Shown here piece after piece: positions 1 to 8,976 of a stretch of DNA of 64,000 nt. The translations under genes and the position numbers were made by a program. This DNA comes from Sphingobium sp. WTD-1. GTDB lineage: Bacteria; Pseudomonadota; Alphaproteobacteria; Sphingomonadales; Sphingomonadaceae. The number at the start of each line of letters is the position of its first letter. The stretch's first letter is position 1. The stretch is taken from contig NZ_CP119127.1 in assembly GCF_030128825.1 (NCBI RefSeq), positions 4,887,501-4,951,500 of the forward strand, given 5' to 3'. The notes beneath the pieces are model-generated. The model saw only the letters and a program-made list of their open reading frames with translations. It had not been told where the DNA came from and searched no databases.

Positions 1-258
1 GGCCGATCCTTGCGGGTCGAGGATCTCAAAAAAGAGGCTGGCGGACTGCGAGACGAGCTTGCGCAACTGCGCTCCGAATGGAGCATGGCGATCGAAAAGG
101 AACAGAATGTCCGGGACAGCCTGTTGCGCGCCGAAGCCCAATTGGCACTGATGAAGGATCTGATCGGCCTTCAGACCCGGCCTGACATCGTCGCGCCGGA
201 CAAGCAGCGGATCGGGAGCAAGCGGCTGCCCAAATCCACTGTTCCTGCACAGCCATGA
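1..258 (+). CDS. C-terminal end of a coiled-coil protein (5' truncated)
   Basis: The reading frame is open from the first base and ends with TGA at 256-258, so only the last 85 residues are seen. The segment is charged and heptad-like (LKKEAGGLRDELAQLRSEW and on), then becomes a basic, proline-containing tail. No catalytic motif is present. Its stop overlaps the next start as ATGA, so it belongs to the same polysaccharide operon. A C-terminal coiled coil is compatible with an oligomerising glycosyltransferase or methyltransferase, but the family cannot be named from this fragment. Confidence 0.6.
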   Translation, partial: GRSLRVEDLKKEAGGLRDELAQLRSEWSMAIEKEQNVRDSLLRAEAQLALMKDLIGLQTRPDIVAPDKQRIGSKRLPKSTVPAQP

Positions 259-1352
259 AACAGTCGATCGAACAACGGTGCGCGACGGCCCGTCTCTATT
301 GGCAAATCGGCAACTGGGCTGGCCTCGCTGACCTGGAACTCGCCCTCGATGAAGTCGGCAACGCCCCTGAAGAATTATTATTATACAAGGTTCAAGGCCT
401 GTTCCAAACTGGACAGAATGATGAAGCGATCCGACTTGCCCGCAAGGCTCTGGCAGCCGCTCAGTCCCCTGCACGGTTGATAGAGGCGCTCGCCAGCGGC
501 ACCCATGCAGCGCTGGCGCAAGCCTGGATGTTTCTCGACGTCCGCGACGCGGCGGTCAGTAATATTGTCGAGGCCGTGACCCTGCATCCTGCGGGCGGAG
601 ACGTATCGACCGTCGTTGGGATGCGTTTCGAGGCCGAGCGCAGTGCGGCCGAGAAGAAAGCGAACCGCATTTTGTGCCGTGACGTCCCGGCCAGGAAATT
701 GTTTGTCGATTGCGGTGGCCATGATGGCTGTTCCGCCGTCATGTTCCTGCTTCGTCATCCGGATTTTGACTGCGTGACGTTCGAGCCCAATCCGGCGCTC
801 CATAAATATTATGCCGGCGTCCCAACGCAATTGCGGCCTGAAGCGGCCTACACCTACAATGGCGAGATAAATTTCACGATCGATCCGATCGATGCGGACG
901 GGAGTTCGCTGATCGAAGGGAAACGGATCGACGCGACCAAGAAACTGGAAAATGCGGAATGCCCCGTCATCAATGCGCCATGCATTGATCTTTCCGAATA
1001 TATTCGAACGGTTTCGTCTAAATATGACGAAATTCATTTGAAAATGGACATTGAGGGTGCCGAATATGACATCCTTGAAAAAATGCTATCCGATGGAACA
1101 CTAAACCTTATAGACAAGCTTTATTGCGAGTTCCACGTAGAGAAAATCCCAATGGACCCGAAACGCCATGATGATATTGTGGCGCGAGCATCGGCCATTG
1201 TTGGTAAAATCCAAGAGTGGAATGCTCACATATTCAAAACTGGGGATGGCGCATCCGTTAAAGCCAGAAGAGCTTATATGCTCGATCTGATCGAAAATAT
1301 GCGCCAGAATTTATTTGGAGAACGGCATGGAACGCCTCGCCTCTATTCCTGA
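255..1352 (+). CDS. FkbM-family SAM-dependent methyltransferase
   Basis: This 365-residue protein probably O-methylates a sugar of the surface polysaccharide. Residues 1-140 are helical and TPR-like. From about residue 149 a Rossmann methyltransferase fold begins with the SAM-binding stretch KLFVDCGGHDG, followed by FEPNP (end of strand 2) and KMDIEGAEYDIL at about residue 263, a signature of the FkbM family. The ATG overlaps the preceding stop (ATGA), and the 3' end overlaps the next gene by 26 bases. The acceptor sugar cannot be deduced. Family assignment is firm; the role in polysaccharide decoration is inferred from context. Confidence 0.85.
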   Translation: MKQSIEQRCATARLYWQIGNWAGLADLELALDEVGNAPEELLLYKVQGLFQTGQNDEAIRLARKALAAAQSPARLIEALASGTHAALAQAWMFLDVRDAAVSNIVEAVTLHPAGGDVSTVVGMRFEAERSAAEKKANRILCRDVPARKLFVDCGGHDGCSAVMFLLRHPDFDCVTFEPNPALHKYYAGVPTQLRPEAAYTYNGEINFTIDPIDADGSSLIEGKRIDATKKLENAECPVINAPCIDLSEYIRTVSSKYDEIHLKMDIEGAEYDILEKMLSDGTLNLIDKLYCEFHVEKIPMDPKRHDDIVARASAIVGKIQEWNAHIFKTGDGASVKARRAYMLDLIENMRQNLFGERHGTPRLYS

Positions 1353-4300
1353 GGTTGGCTTTGAAGCCGCAAACGAGGCTCAGCGCGCCGGCGATCTGCT
1401 CGGCGCAATCAGAGCCTATGTCCGTTTGCTCGTTGATTTGCCCGACATCGCCAGTGAAGCGACCTTCAACCTGTCGCTTGCGCGCCGGCGTTACCGGATC
1501 ATGCGGCGGGATGCTCCCGCCAGTGCGGTCATTTGCCTGGGTAATGTCGCCCTGGCCCCGCGGGTCGAAACGCTGGCGGCGCTTCATACCGCTGCCGCCT
1601 CGACCAGCGTCATCGGCCTCGTCGGCACCGATTCAGCGACCCCGATCGAGACGGCAATGGCGGGAATGGACATTCCCCTGCATCTCTTCGCTCTTGGTGC
1701 CCCGGAAACATTGCCGCGTCGCCTGCTCGACCTGGTACTGGACCATCCATGCGATGTCCTGCATCTGTGCGACGCGAATCTGACGACCCTCACCATTGCC
1801 CTGCTCTACAGCGCAATTTGGGACAGTCGCCTGATTCTCGACAGCAATGACCAGCCATTGCCTGTCACCCTTGCCGATCTGATTGCGCCACTGGCCCAGG
1901 ACGCACCTCTCCGCCAATGGCTGGTGGGTGCCGATGAAGGCAGGGCAAGCATCGTCCTGCGCGACATCTTTGACGATCACAGCGTCGCCAGCGCCCCCCT
2001 TGAAGCCGAAAACGGCACCATTCTGCTGACCGACGAATCCTCGTCGGCCGACACCGCTCCGCTGCGACTGGCGCGCGCGCTTCCCGCCATAGGCACCTTG
2101 CTGGTGCCGGACGCGCGTGCCGCCCTGTTCGAGCAACTGGGTGGTTGGTCCAGATTCGTCGATCCTGCCGCTCCCATCGCAAGCGCCCAAGGCACCGTGG
2201 CGGAACGCATCATCGTCTATTCCGTACTGACGGGAGATTATGAAGCGCTCAAAGAACCCGAGGCCAAGGATCCGCGGGTTCGCTACCTGCTTTTCACCGA
2301 CAATCTCAAACTGAAGTCTGACAATTGGGACATCATCCACCTGGATCTGCCCAACCTCGCACGACGCCATGCATCCCGTTTGCCCAAGCTGCTGGCGCAT
2401 GAATATCTGCCCGATCATGACATCAGCCTCTATGTCGACAGCACCTTGACCCTTCATGCTACCGACATTGCCATGCTGGTTGATGAATGCCTGCAGGGCA
2501 AGGATATCGCTGCCTACGCGCATTTCGAACGCCAGTGCATCTATGCGGAAATGGAGGAGTGCATCCGGCTGGGCAAGGCCGATGCGACCAAGGTCGCTCC
2601 CATTCGTGCGCAGTTCGAAGCTGATGGCTTCCCGGCACAATATGGCCTGCTCGAAAATGCTTTCCTGGTTCGGCGTAACACGCCCGAAATCCGCGCCTTG
2701 AATGTGGATTGGAAGCAGGCGTTCGAGGCGGGCGCCGAACGCGACCAATTCTATCTCATGTACCTGCTGTGGAAGCGGAATATCCCGCATGCGGTGATCG
2801 GAAACAGCACCAACTTCCGTACCAGCCCCTGGGTCACCTTCCACCAGCACCAGTTCCGGCACACCCCGGTACCCGTCGTCCGGAAACCCGGGGACGTAAT
2901 CCCGCTCATTATCTACTCCTGCCTCTTTGGCGATTATGAAGAGGCCAAGGAACCTGTCGCCCCACCCCAGGAAGGGGTCGAATATATCCTGTTCACCGAT
3001 CGGACCGACCTCAAGTCGGATCGCTGGCAGATCAAGCAGGTGGATGAAAGCTTCGGCGACCTGCGCCGCACCTCGCGCTTGCCCAAGATCCTGGCGCATA
3101 GCTATCTGCCGCCGCACGAAATGTCGATCTACCTCGATTCCAGCCTAGTCTGGGAATGCGCGGATTCGGTGGCGCTGGCGACCAATTACCTCAAGAACAG
3201 CGACATCGCCCTGTATCGCCACTATGCGCGCGCTTGCGTCTATGACGAAATTCGCCATTGCATGGAGAAGGAGATCATCGACAAGCAGGCCGGAACCGAA
3301 TTGATCGACAGCCTGCAAGCCGAAGGCTTTCCCGAAGCCTATGGCCTGTTTGAAAATGCCTTCATCATCCGCCGCAACACACCTGCCATGCGTCAGGTCA
3401 ATGCAATGTGGTGGAACCGGTTTATTTCAGGCCCGCACCGCGACCAATTCTACCTGATGCCATCGCTCGTCGTCTCCGGCATTGCGCCCACCGAAATCAC
3501 GGAAGGCCCGCAATTCCGCAAGAGCACCTTCATGACCCATCACAAGCATGCCTATCGCAAGAAGCCGGGGGCAATGAAGGTGGGCTGGATCATGGGTGGC
3601 GAAGCAGAGCGCGGCTGGGCCTACTCCAACAATGCCCGGCGCTTCATCAACAAGATGCGCTATGATTCGCACAAGATAAACAAGGCCAATCCCGATAATG
3701 ACGTGGCCCTGTTCTTCGACCCCCTGATCCATCAGGGCAGCGACCAGCGCGGGCGGGTCAACCTTGTTCGCCTCGGCGGCCCCCGCCCCCTCAATCGCCT
3801 GTTTGGCGGCAAGGTGGTCGAGCGCGCAGCATTTTTGCGTAGTTTCGATGCCATCATTGCGCTGAACGCTGAACTTGCCGCTATCGGCGAGATGTCCGGC
3901 GCCCGCACCTATCTGGTGCCCAACGGCATCGACCTCGATCACTGGCCGCTCAATTACAAGGCGGATTTGCCGGAATTCATCGTCGGCTTCGCCGGCAATG
4001 TCCACACGGCGGAAGAGAGGCGCCTCAAGGGCTTCGACTTCATCAAGGGGGCGTGCGAAGCACTGGGTGTCAAGCTCAAAACCCTGCGCAAGGGCGAGAA
4101 GAGCCAGATATCCCATGAGGAGATGCACGAGAAATTCTACGGCAAGATCTCCTGCCTCGTCCACCCCGTGGCGGAGGGCAAGGAAGGCTCTTCCAACGTG
4201 ATCATGGAAGCCCTGGCGTCAGGGGTTCCGGTGATCACCACGCTTCAGGCAGGCTTTCATGCCGAGCGCCTGACCCATGGCGAGAACGTTCTGTTCGCCC

Positions 4301-5439
4301 GCCGGAATGTCGGCGCCATCAAGGAACAACTCGCCAAGTTGCGTGATGATGCCGGACTGCGGCGCAAACTGTCGCGCAACGGACGCGCATTTGCGGAACG
4401 CGCCCATGACATCAACAAAATCTCCCAGGAATATCGCAATATCTTCACCGCCGCGCTCAACGGGCGCGACCGACTGCGGGTATCGTTCATTCCCGCGCAG
4501 CCGGCAGCCGAAAATTTCGCAACCGGACGTATCCGCTGCCTGTTCATGGCCGACGCCCTCAATCGCTATTTCGGCGGCCATATTCGCGCCGATGTCGGGC
4601 TGCAGGAACGGGCCGATGTGATCGTCGTCAGCCAGTTGTGCGACGGTCCGACGCTCACCCGCATCCAGCGGCATGTCATCAATGGCGCAAAAGTCATCTA
4701 CGATCTTTGTGACCCCTATTTCTCCCGCCATGAGGAGGTATATGGCGTTCACGCCTCGGCCCGGTTCAAGGATCTGGCATCCCTTGCCGACCTGATCGTG
4801 ACCCCGACCAAGCAACTTGCCAGCATGGTGGCCGAAACGGGATGCGAAACGCCTATCGTCACCGTCGCCGACATGATCGATTATCAAAGCCAGTATCAGC
4901 CGTCGATCGTCACGCCCACCGACAGCGTGGTGTGGTTCGGCAATCCGGGCCATGGCAATTTCGACTCAGGCCTCTGGGCGCTCAAGGAGCTTGAATCGCG
5001 CTGGAAACACAAGGTTTCGGTGATTTCGGTTCCCGCCAATATCAAGGCCCCGAAATCCTTTGAGGTCAAGCAATGGACATATGACGGCTTCATTGCGAAA
5101 ATCCGGCAGCATGGCCTCGCGCTTGTTTCGCACGATCCGGGTCAGGCACAGAAAAGCAACAATCGTTTCCTGACTGCGATTGCCAATGGCGTGCCGGTCA
5201 TTGCAACCGGTTCACGCTCGAGTGCGGATCTGCTGCAGGAGATCGGCTATCCCGAATTATTCGTGTCCAACAGCGAGGAACTGGACCGGGCCATGAAACT
5301 CCTGGCTGATCCGGCATGGCGCACAGCCTATGTCCGCAAGGCCCAGGCCTATGTTGAGGACGCATTTGGCCCGCTGCAGAGCGCACGGGACTTCTACTAT
5401 CACGCACTGTCGAGGGTTCTCGAAAAGCCCGAATGCTAA
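1327..5439 (+). CDS. Multi-module glycosyltransferase: two DUF616-like domains plus two GT4-like domains
   Basis: The ATG at 1327 was chosen because GGAG lies at 1317-1320; a TTG at 1315 is a weaker alternative. The 1370-residue product has a helical TPR-like start and a degenerate Rossmann region (1-290). Two related modules follow at about 295-505 and 528-745. Each has Y-S-(x)3-G-D-Y-E, SRLPK-(L/I)-LAH-x-YLP-x-H and Y-(V/L)-DS, then G(x)YGL(x)ENAF and RRNT, resembling DUF616 (TOD1/MUCI70) transferases. Residues 750-1045 form a GT4-like domain with VPNGID, VGFAGN and EGSSNVIMEALASGVPV. Residues 1068-1370 form a second GT4-like domain. It may add several sugars in sequence to the capsule repeat, but donors and acceptors are unknown. 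Confidence 0.75.
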   Translation: MERLASIPEVGFEAANEAQRAGDLLGAIRAYVRLLVDLPDIASEATFNLSLARRRYRIMRRDAPASAVICLGNVALAPRVETLAALHTAAASTSVIGLVGTDSATPIETAMAGMDIPLHLFALGAPETLPRRLLDLVLDHPCDVLHLCDANLTTLTIALLYSAIWDSRLILDSNDQPLPVTLADLIAPLAQDAPLRQWLVGADEGRASIVLRDIFDDHSVASAPLEAENGTILLTDESSSADTAPLRLARALPAIGTLLVPDARAALFEQLGGWSRFVDPAAPIASAQGTVAERIIVYSVLTGDYEALKEPEAKDPRVRYLLFTDNLKLKSDNWDIIHLDLPNLARRHASRLPKLLAHEYLPDHDISLYVDSTLTLHATDIAMLVDECLQGKDIAAYAHFERQCIYAEMEECIRLGKADATKVAPIRAQFEADGFPAQYGLLENAFLVRRNTPEIRALNVDWKQAFEAGAERDQFYLMYLLWKRNIPHAVIGNSTNFRTSPWVTFHQHQFRHTPVPVVRKPGDVIPLIIYSCLFGDYEEAKEPVAPPQEGVEYILFTDRTDLKSDRWQIKQVDESFGDLRRTSRLPKILAHSYLPPHEMSIYLDSSLVWECADSVALATNYLKNSDIALYRHYARACVYDEIRHCMEKEIIDKQAGTELIDSLQAEGFPEAYGLFENAFIIRRNTPAMRQVNAMWWNRFISGPHRDQFYLMPSLVVSGIAPTEITEGPQFRKSTFMTHHKHAYRKKPGAMKVGWIMGGEAERGWAYSNNARRFINKMRYDSHKINKANPDNDVALFFDPLIHQGSDQRGRVNLVRLGGPRPLNRLFGGKVVERAAFLRSFDAIIALNAELAAIGEMSGARTYLVPNGIDLDHWPLNYKADLPEFIVGFAGNVHTAEERRLKGFDFIKGACEALGVKLKTLRKGEKSQISHEEMHEKFYGKISCLVHPVAEGKEGSSNVIMEALASGVPVITTLQAGFHAERLTHGENVLFARRNVGAIKEQLAKLRDDAGLRRKLSRNGRAFAERAHDINKISQEYRNIFTAALNGRDRLRVSFIPAQPAAENFATGRIRCLFMADALNRYFGGHIRADVGLQERADVIVVSQLCDGPTLTRIQRHVINGAKVIYDLCDPYFSRHEEVYGVHASARFKDLASLADLIVTPTKQLASMVAETGCETPIVTVADMIDYQSQYQPSIVTPTDSVVWFGNPGHGNFDSGLWALKELESRWKHKVSVISVPANIKAPKSFEVKQWTYDGFIAKIRQHGLALVSHDPGQAQKSNNRFLTAIANGVPVIATGSRSSADLLQEIGYPELFVSNSEELDRAMKLLADPAWRTAYVRKAQAYVEDAFGPLQSARDFYYHALSRVLEKPEC

Positions 5440-5446
5440 AAAGCCG

Positions 5447-5487
5447 CACATCTCGGCGGTAGCGCCTGACGCTCCCGCCGAGATGTG
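5447..5487. terminator. Stem-loop between convergent genes
   Basis: Arms CACATCTCGGCGG (5447-5459) and CCGCCGAGATGTG (5475-5487) are perfectly complementary over 13 bases. The loop holds a second short stem (AGCG/CGCT). It lies 7 bases after the long glycosyltransferase gene and before the 3' end of a gene on the opposite strand. There is no clear U-run, so it could be an intergenic palindrome rather than an intrinsic terminator. Confidence 0.5.
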
Positions 5488-5584
5488 AATCAGGCTCTAT
5501 CCTTTAATTCCGGCCTTGGGCCAATGCGACCTGAGGCGATCAAGTCCGGAGAGGAGAGACATAACGCCCCTCCCCCACAGCCCG

Positions 5585-6391
5585 TCATTGGGGCTGATTT
5601 GTCAAATAAACCTCGCGCGACGCGCGCACGATCTTGTCGCCCGCTCGCACGAAATATTTGGATGTGTAGTGGGAATCATCGGCCAAGGCCCGCTCGAAGC
5701 CGAAGGCAGATATATGGCCGGTCGGATCAAGGAAGCCGACCGTCTCCTGCTCATCGGCAATCTCCTGCAGCACCTCCGCGATGAGTTGACGGCTGGGATT
5801 GACGCCCTTGAACGGCCCGGTGTCGACGAAATGGCCGATCAGCAATACCGGCTTGCCAATAGCGACAATCAGCTTTTCAACCGAATCCTTAAGGTCATCA
5901 CGCGACATGCTGTAAAACTGGCGGCTTTTCATGACATCCAGCAATAATGGATCACTCTCCGCCAGCAACAACTCACCTTCCTCGGGTAGAGCCGTGCCGC
6001 CTACGATGGCACTATATGGCACCCCCATCTCCAATCCGGCCGCGAGCAGCCGATCACGGACGCGATTCACCTGCAGCACCCAGCCGTCATATACGGCATA
6101 GCGCAAAGACGAGATTTCCACGCCAATGACATCCGCTTCGCCGTAATGTGCGGCGAACAGGTCATCGGCACCCGCCAGCGTTGACGTATCCTGAATGCTG
6201 ACCAGGTCGCCAATCTCAGCGGGGGGCACGCGCTCACGCCGCAGGATCGAAAGCGCCTGAACCATCTCCTGCGGCGTATGCATGAAGCCGAAAGTAGGGT
6301 CCAGCATATGGACGATCCGTCCTTCACGATGCATCGCCCTAATGGGCTCATGCACACGACAAGTGCCGAAGACGCCTACTTTCAGTACCAT
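5585..6391 (-). CDS. Unknown protein of the polysaccharide locus, possibly SGNH/GSCFA-like
   Basis: This 268-residue soluble protein has no signal peptide. It begins with a hydrophobic strand and VGVFGTCRVHEP, and near its end has ADDSHYTSKYF. The layout G-(S/T)-C at the first strand and D-x-x-H near the C-terminus recalls blocks I and V of SGNH/GSCFA-type esterases or acyltransferases, but a Thr sits where the nucleophilic Ser would be, so the match is only suggestive. It is flanked by the giant glycosyltransferase (convergent) and an acyltransferase (divergent), which makes a role in polymer decoration plausible. I do not recognise the family with confidence. Confidence 0.6.
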   Translation of the reverse strand: MVLKVGVFGTCRVHEPIRAMHREGRIVHMLDPTFGFMHTPQEMVQALSILRRERVPPAEIGDLVSIQDTSTLAGADDLFAAHYGEADVIGVEISSLRYAVYDGWVLQVNRVRDRLLAAGLEMGVPYSAIVGGTALPEEGELLLAESDPLLLDVMKSRQFYSMSRDDLKDSVEKLIVAIGKPVLLIGHFVDTGPFKGVNPSRQLIAEVLQEIADEQETVGFLDPTGHISAFGFERALADDSHYTSKYFVRAGDKIVRASREVYLTNQPQ

Positions 6392-6682
6392 TTTTACCTC
6401 TTATGATCGGCTTTCTCAACCAGCATCATTTGCGCTCTCAGCCGCAATATTTCGTGCCTATAAACTAAAGCAAAGTTTGATAGGCAGGATCATGAAATGT
6501 CAAGCAGCGAGGACCGCACGAATATCGCCCGCCCCTCGCCCGACGTCCGCAGAGATATCATCATAGATCGCCGTGGAAATGAGCCAGTATCACCTATCAA
6601 CGGCTTGAAAAGCATGAAAACTTGCCGCTCGAAGGGAGGGGTGCTATTCTGGCCGCATTCAAAATAAAATGGCAGGGCACGC
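6392..6682. other. AT-richer intergenic region between divergent genes
   Basis: These 291 bases separate the divergent genes at 5585-6391 and 6683-7345 and must hold both promoters. The DNA is visibly richer in A and T than its surroundings, especially towards 6683, and the following gene shares this composition. No convincing -35/-10 pair, repeat or small coding frame was found. Confidence 0.4.
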
Positions 6683-7345
6683 ATGCAAGACAGCGGCAAG
6701 AACAATAAAATTGAAATACTTGGATCATCAAAAGTAAATGGTGAAATAAAAGGAAACAATAATATTGTAAAAATTGGAGAGAGCCTGAAACTGGATTTGT
6801 CACTTAATATTTCTGGCTCGAACAATCGCGTTATCATTGGCCGTAAATTTGTTGCCAAGCGCCTAACTATAACCGTCGGCAATCACAACCCTGCCAACAA
6901 TGTCACCGTCGAGATCGGTGAGGACTGCTCGACCGAAGCAGATTGCCGGTTTTATGTGTACAATAGCGGAAATACGTTAAAAATTGGCAACGAATGCATG
7001 TTCTCCAATTCGATCGTTCTTAGAACTGGAGAATCGCCCCACCTAATTTTCGACGACATTACTGGTGATTATCTTGACACGAGTGGGCATGTCGAAATCG
7101 GTGACCATTGCTGGATCGGTGAAGGCGCCTATATAACCAAGCGCGCTACATTGCCCCGAGACACGATCGTCGCGGCACGTTCGGTCGTCACGCATCGCTT
7201 CAGCGAAGAAATGACGATGATCGCCGGCAATCCGGCATCCGTGAAACGACGCAACATTCGTTGGATTCGGAACCGCAACAAACTCGTCGAGGGCAGCCGC
7301 TTCAAGGCATCCTATGACGATTTCATCAAGAAGCATGAAGTGTAA
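6683..7345 (+). CDS. Left-handed beta-helix (hexapeptide repeat) acyltransferase
   Basis: The 220-residue protein consists of imperfect hexapeptide turns (for example NNIVKIGESLKLDLSLNISG and VEIGDHCWIGEGAYI) and ends with the classical LbH tail VAARSVVTHRF, AGNPASVKRR. This is the layout of O-acetyltransferases of the maa/CysE/WbbJ type, which use acetyl-CoA. The role is probably acetylation of a polymer sugar. The first 120 bases are unusually AT-rich (many AAA, AAT and ATA codons) compared with the GC-rich neighbours, a sign of transfer. The start ATG at 6683 has only a weak AGGG upstream. The acyl donor and target are inferred. Confidence 0.8.
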   Translation: MQDSGKNNKIEILGSSKVNGEIKGNNNIVKIGESLKLDLSLNISGSNNRVIIGRKFVAKRLTITVGNHNPANNVTVEIGEDCSTEADCRFYVYNSGNTLKIGNECMFSNSIVLRTGESPHLIFDDITGDYLDTSGHVEIGDHCWIGEGAYITKRATLPRDTIVAARSVVTHRFSEEMTMIAGNPASVKRRNIRWIRNRNKLVEGSRFKASYDDFIKKHEV

Positions 7346-7549
7346 TCGAACCGAGACATTCTCAAAGTAGGTGAACACAGATAGCGAGCGGGACAATGCA
7401 ATGACGACAAGCTCCATGCCCTACAATGTCGTTCTTCCATTGCCCATTTGGTCGATTCATCAACAAGCCGATGCAATCGACTGGTACGGCGCTTGCCTTC
7501 ACCTGCCCCAACCACTAGACATCTGCCCGTCATGATATTGGGAGGCATA

Positions 7550-8434
7550 GTGCGCAAGGGAATAATATTGGCCGGCGGATCCGGCACTCGCCTTTATCCG
7601 CTGACAAAAGGCGTCTCAAAGCAGCTTATGCCGGTCTATGACAAGCCGATGATATACTATCCGCTGTCGATCCTTATGCTTTCAGGCATAAGAGAAATAT
7701 TGATTATCACCACGCCACATGATGCCCCCGCCTTCCAGGCGCTGCTGGGCGATGGCGCCCAATTCGGTATTTCCCTGTCCTATGCGATTCAGCCGGACCC
7801 CGGCGGACTGGCGCAAGCCTATCAGATCGGCGCCGATTTCATCGGAGATTCTCCGTCGACCCTGGTTCTGGGCGACAATATTTTCTACGGTCACGGACTG
7901 AGCGACCTGCTTGAGCGCGCCAGCCTGCGCGATCATGGCGCCACCGTGTTCGGCTATTATGTCAACGATCCGACGGCTTACGGCGTGGTATCCTTCGACA
8001 AGGATGGTCGTGCCGACAGCATTGAGGAAAAGCCCGCACATCCCAAGTCGAATTATGCCGTCACCGGCCTCTATTTCTACGATGGACGCGCCGTCGATTT
8101 TGCCAGCTCGCTCAAACCCTCGCCGCGGGGCGAACTGGAAATCACCGATCTCAACCGCCTCTATCTTGAGGAAGGCTCACTTTCGGTCGAGATCATGGGT
8201 CGCGGCTATGCCTGGCTCGACACTGGGACGCATGGCTCCCTGCTGGACGCCGCGCTCTATGTTCGCGTGACGGAAGAGCGGCAAGGCCTCAAAATTTGCT
8301 GCCCGGAAGAAATTGCGTGGCGCCAAGGTTTTATCGACGATGCGATGCTGGAACAGGTCGCCTCTCCGCTGCGCAAAAGCGGCTATGGCAATTATCTCAT
8401 GGGACTGTTGCAGGGTAAGGGCGCAATGCAATGA
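7550..8434 (+). CDS. rmlA: Glucose-1-phosphate thymidylyltransferase
   Basis: RmlA joins glucose-1-phosphate and dTTP to dTDP-glucose, the first step to dTDP-L-rhamnose. The 294-residue product has the nucleotidyltransferase signature [18 protein letters not shown] at residues 10-27, KPMIYYPL, and [14 protein letters not shown] [11 protein letters not shown]. The start is GTG at 7550, with a strong GGGAGG at 7540-7545; upstream in-frame codons give no family-like residues. The length matches the short RmlA family. It overlaps rmlC by ATGA. No rmlB follows, unlike the common rmlACBD order. Confidence 0.95.
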   Translation: MRKGIILAGGSGTRLYPLTKGVSKQLMPVYDKPMIYYPLSILMLSGIREILIITTPHDAPAFQALLGDGAQFGISLSYAIQPDPGGLAQAYQIGADFIGDSPSTLVLGDNIFYGHGLSDLLERASLRDHGATVFGYYVNDPTAYGVVSFDKDGRADSIEEKPAHPKSNYAVTGLYFYDGRAVDFASSLKPSPRGELEITDLNRLYLEEGSLSVEIMGRGYAWLDTGTHGSLLDAALYVRVTEERQGLKICCPEEIAWRQGFIDDAMLEQVASPLRKSGYGNYLMGLLQGKGAMQ

Positions 8435-8976
8435 AGGTCATCGAAACCGCCATCTCCGGCCCTCTCATCATCGAACCCAGCGTCTTTGGCGACGATCGCG
8501 GCTTCTTCATGGAAAGCTGGAATGCCGACAGCTTTGCGGCCGTCGGGCTGGATTGGAAATTCGTTCAGGACAACCATAGCCGATCGGCCAAGGGGGTGTT
8601 GCGCGGCCTGCATTTCCAGAACCCCAATCCCCAGGGCAAGCTGGTACGCGTCGTGTCCGGCCGGGTGTGGGACGTCGCGGTCGATATCCGTCGATCGAGC
8701 CCAACCTTCGGCAAATGGGTTGGCGTTGAATTGTCAGCGGCCAACAAGCGCATGTTCTGGGTTCCCGAAGGCTTTGCACACGGCTTCGTCAGCCTCGAAG
8801 ATGGAACCGATTTCCTCTATAAATGCACCGGCCGCTATGATCCGACATCCGAACAGTCCCTGCTTTGGAATGATCCGACCGTAGGCATTGAATGGCCACT
8901 GGAAGGGATTACCCCGCAATTGTCTGGCAAGGATCAACAGGGCCAGTCCCTCGCTGACATCAAGGCCTTCGCATGA
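8431..8976 (+). CDS. rmlC: dTDP-4-dehydrorhamnose 3,5-epimerase
   Basis: RmlC epimerises dTDP-4-keto-6-deoxyglucose at C3 and C5, the third step to dTDP-L-rhamnose. The 181-residue cupin-like protein has [31 protein letters not shown] with the catalytic His, [18 protein letters not shown] and VPEGFAHGF, all typical of the family, and is of normal length. Its start overlaps the rmlA stop and its stop overlaps the rmlD start (ATGA at both junctions), so the three are translationally coupled. Confidence 0.96.
   Translation: MKVIETAISGPLIIEPSVFGDDRGFFMESWNADSFAAVGLDWKFVQDNHSRSAKGVLRGLHFQNPNPQGKLVRVVSGRVWDVAVDIRRSSPTFGKWVGVELSAANKRMFWVPEGFAHGFVSLEDGTDFLYKCTGRYDPTSEQSLLWNDPTVGIEWPLEGITPQLSGKDQQGQSLADIKAFA

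Noticed and set aside
5485..5947. Small open frames between the giant transferase and the 5585 gene
   Set aside because: They lie mostly opposite the 5585-6391 gene, have no ribosome binding site and give arginine- and proline-rich sequences typical of shadow frames.
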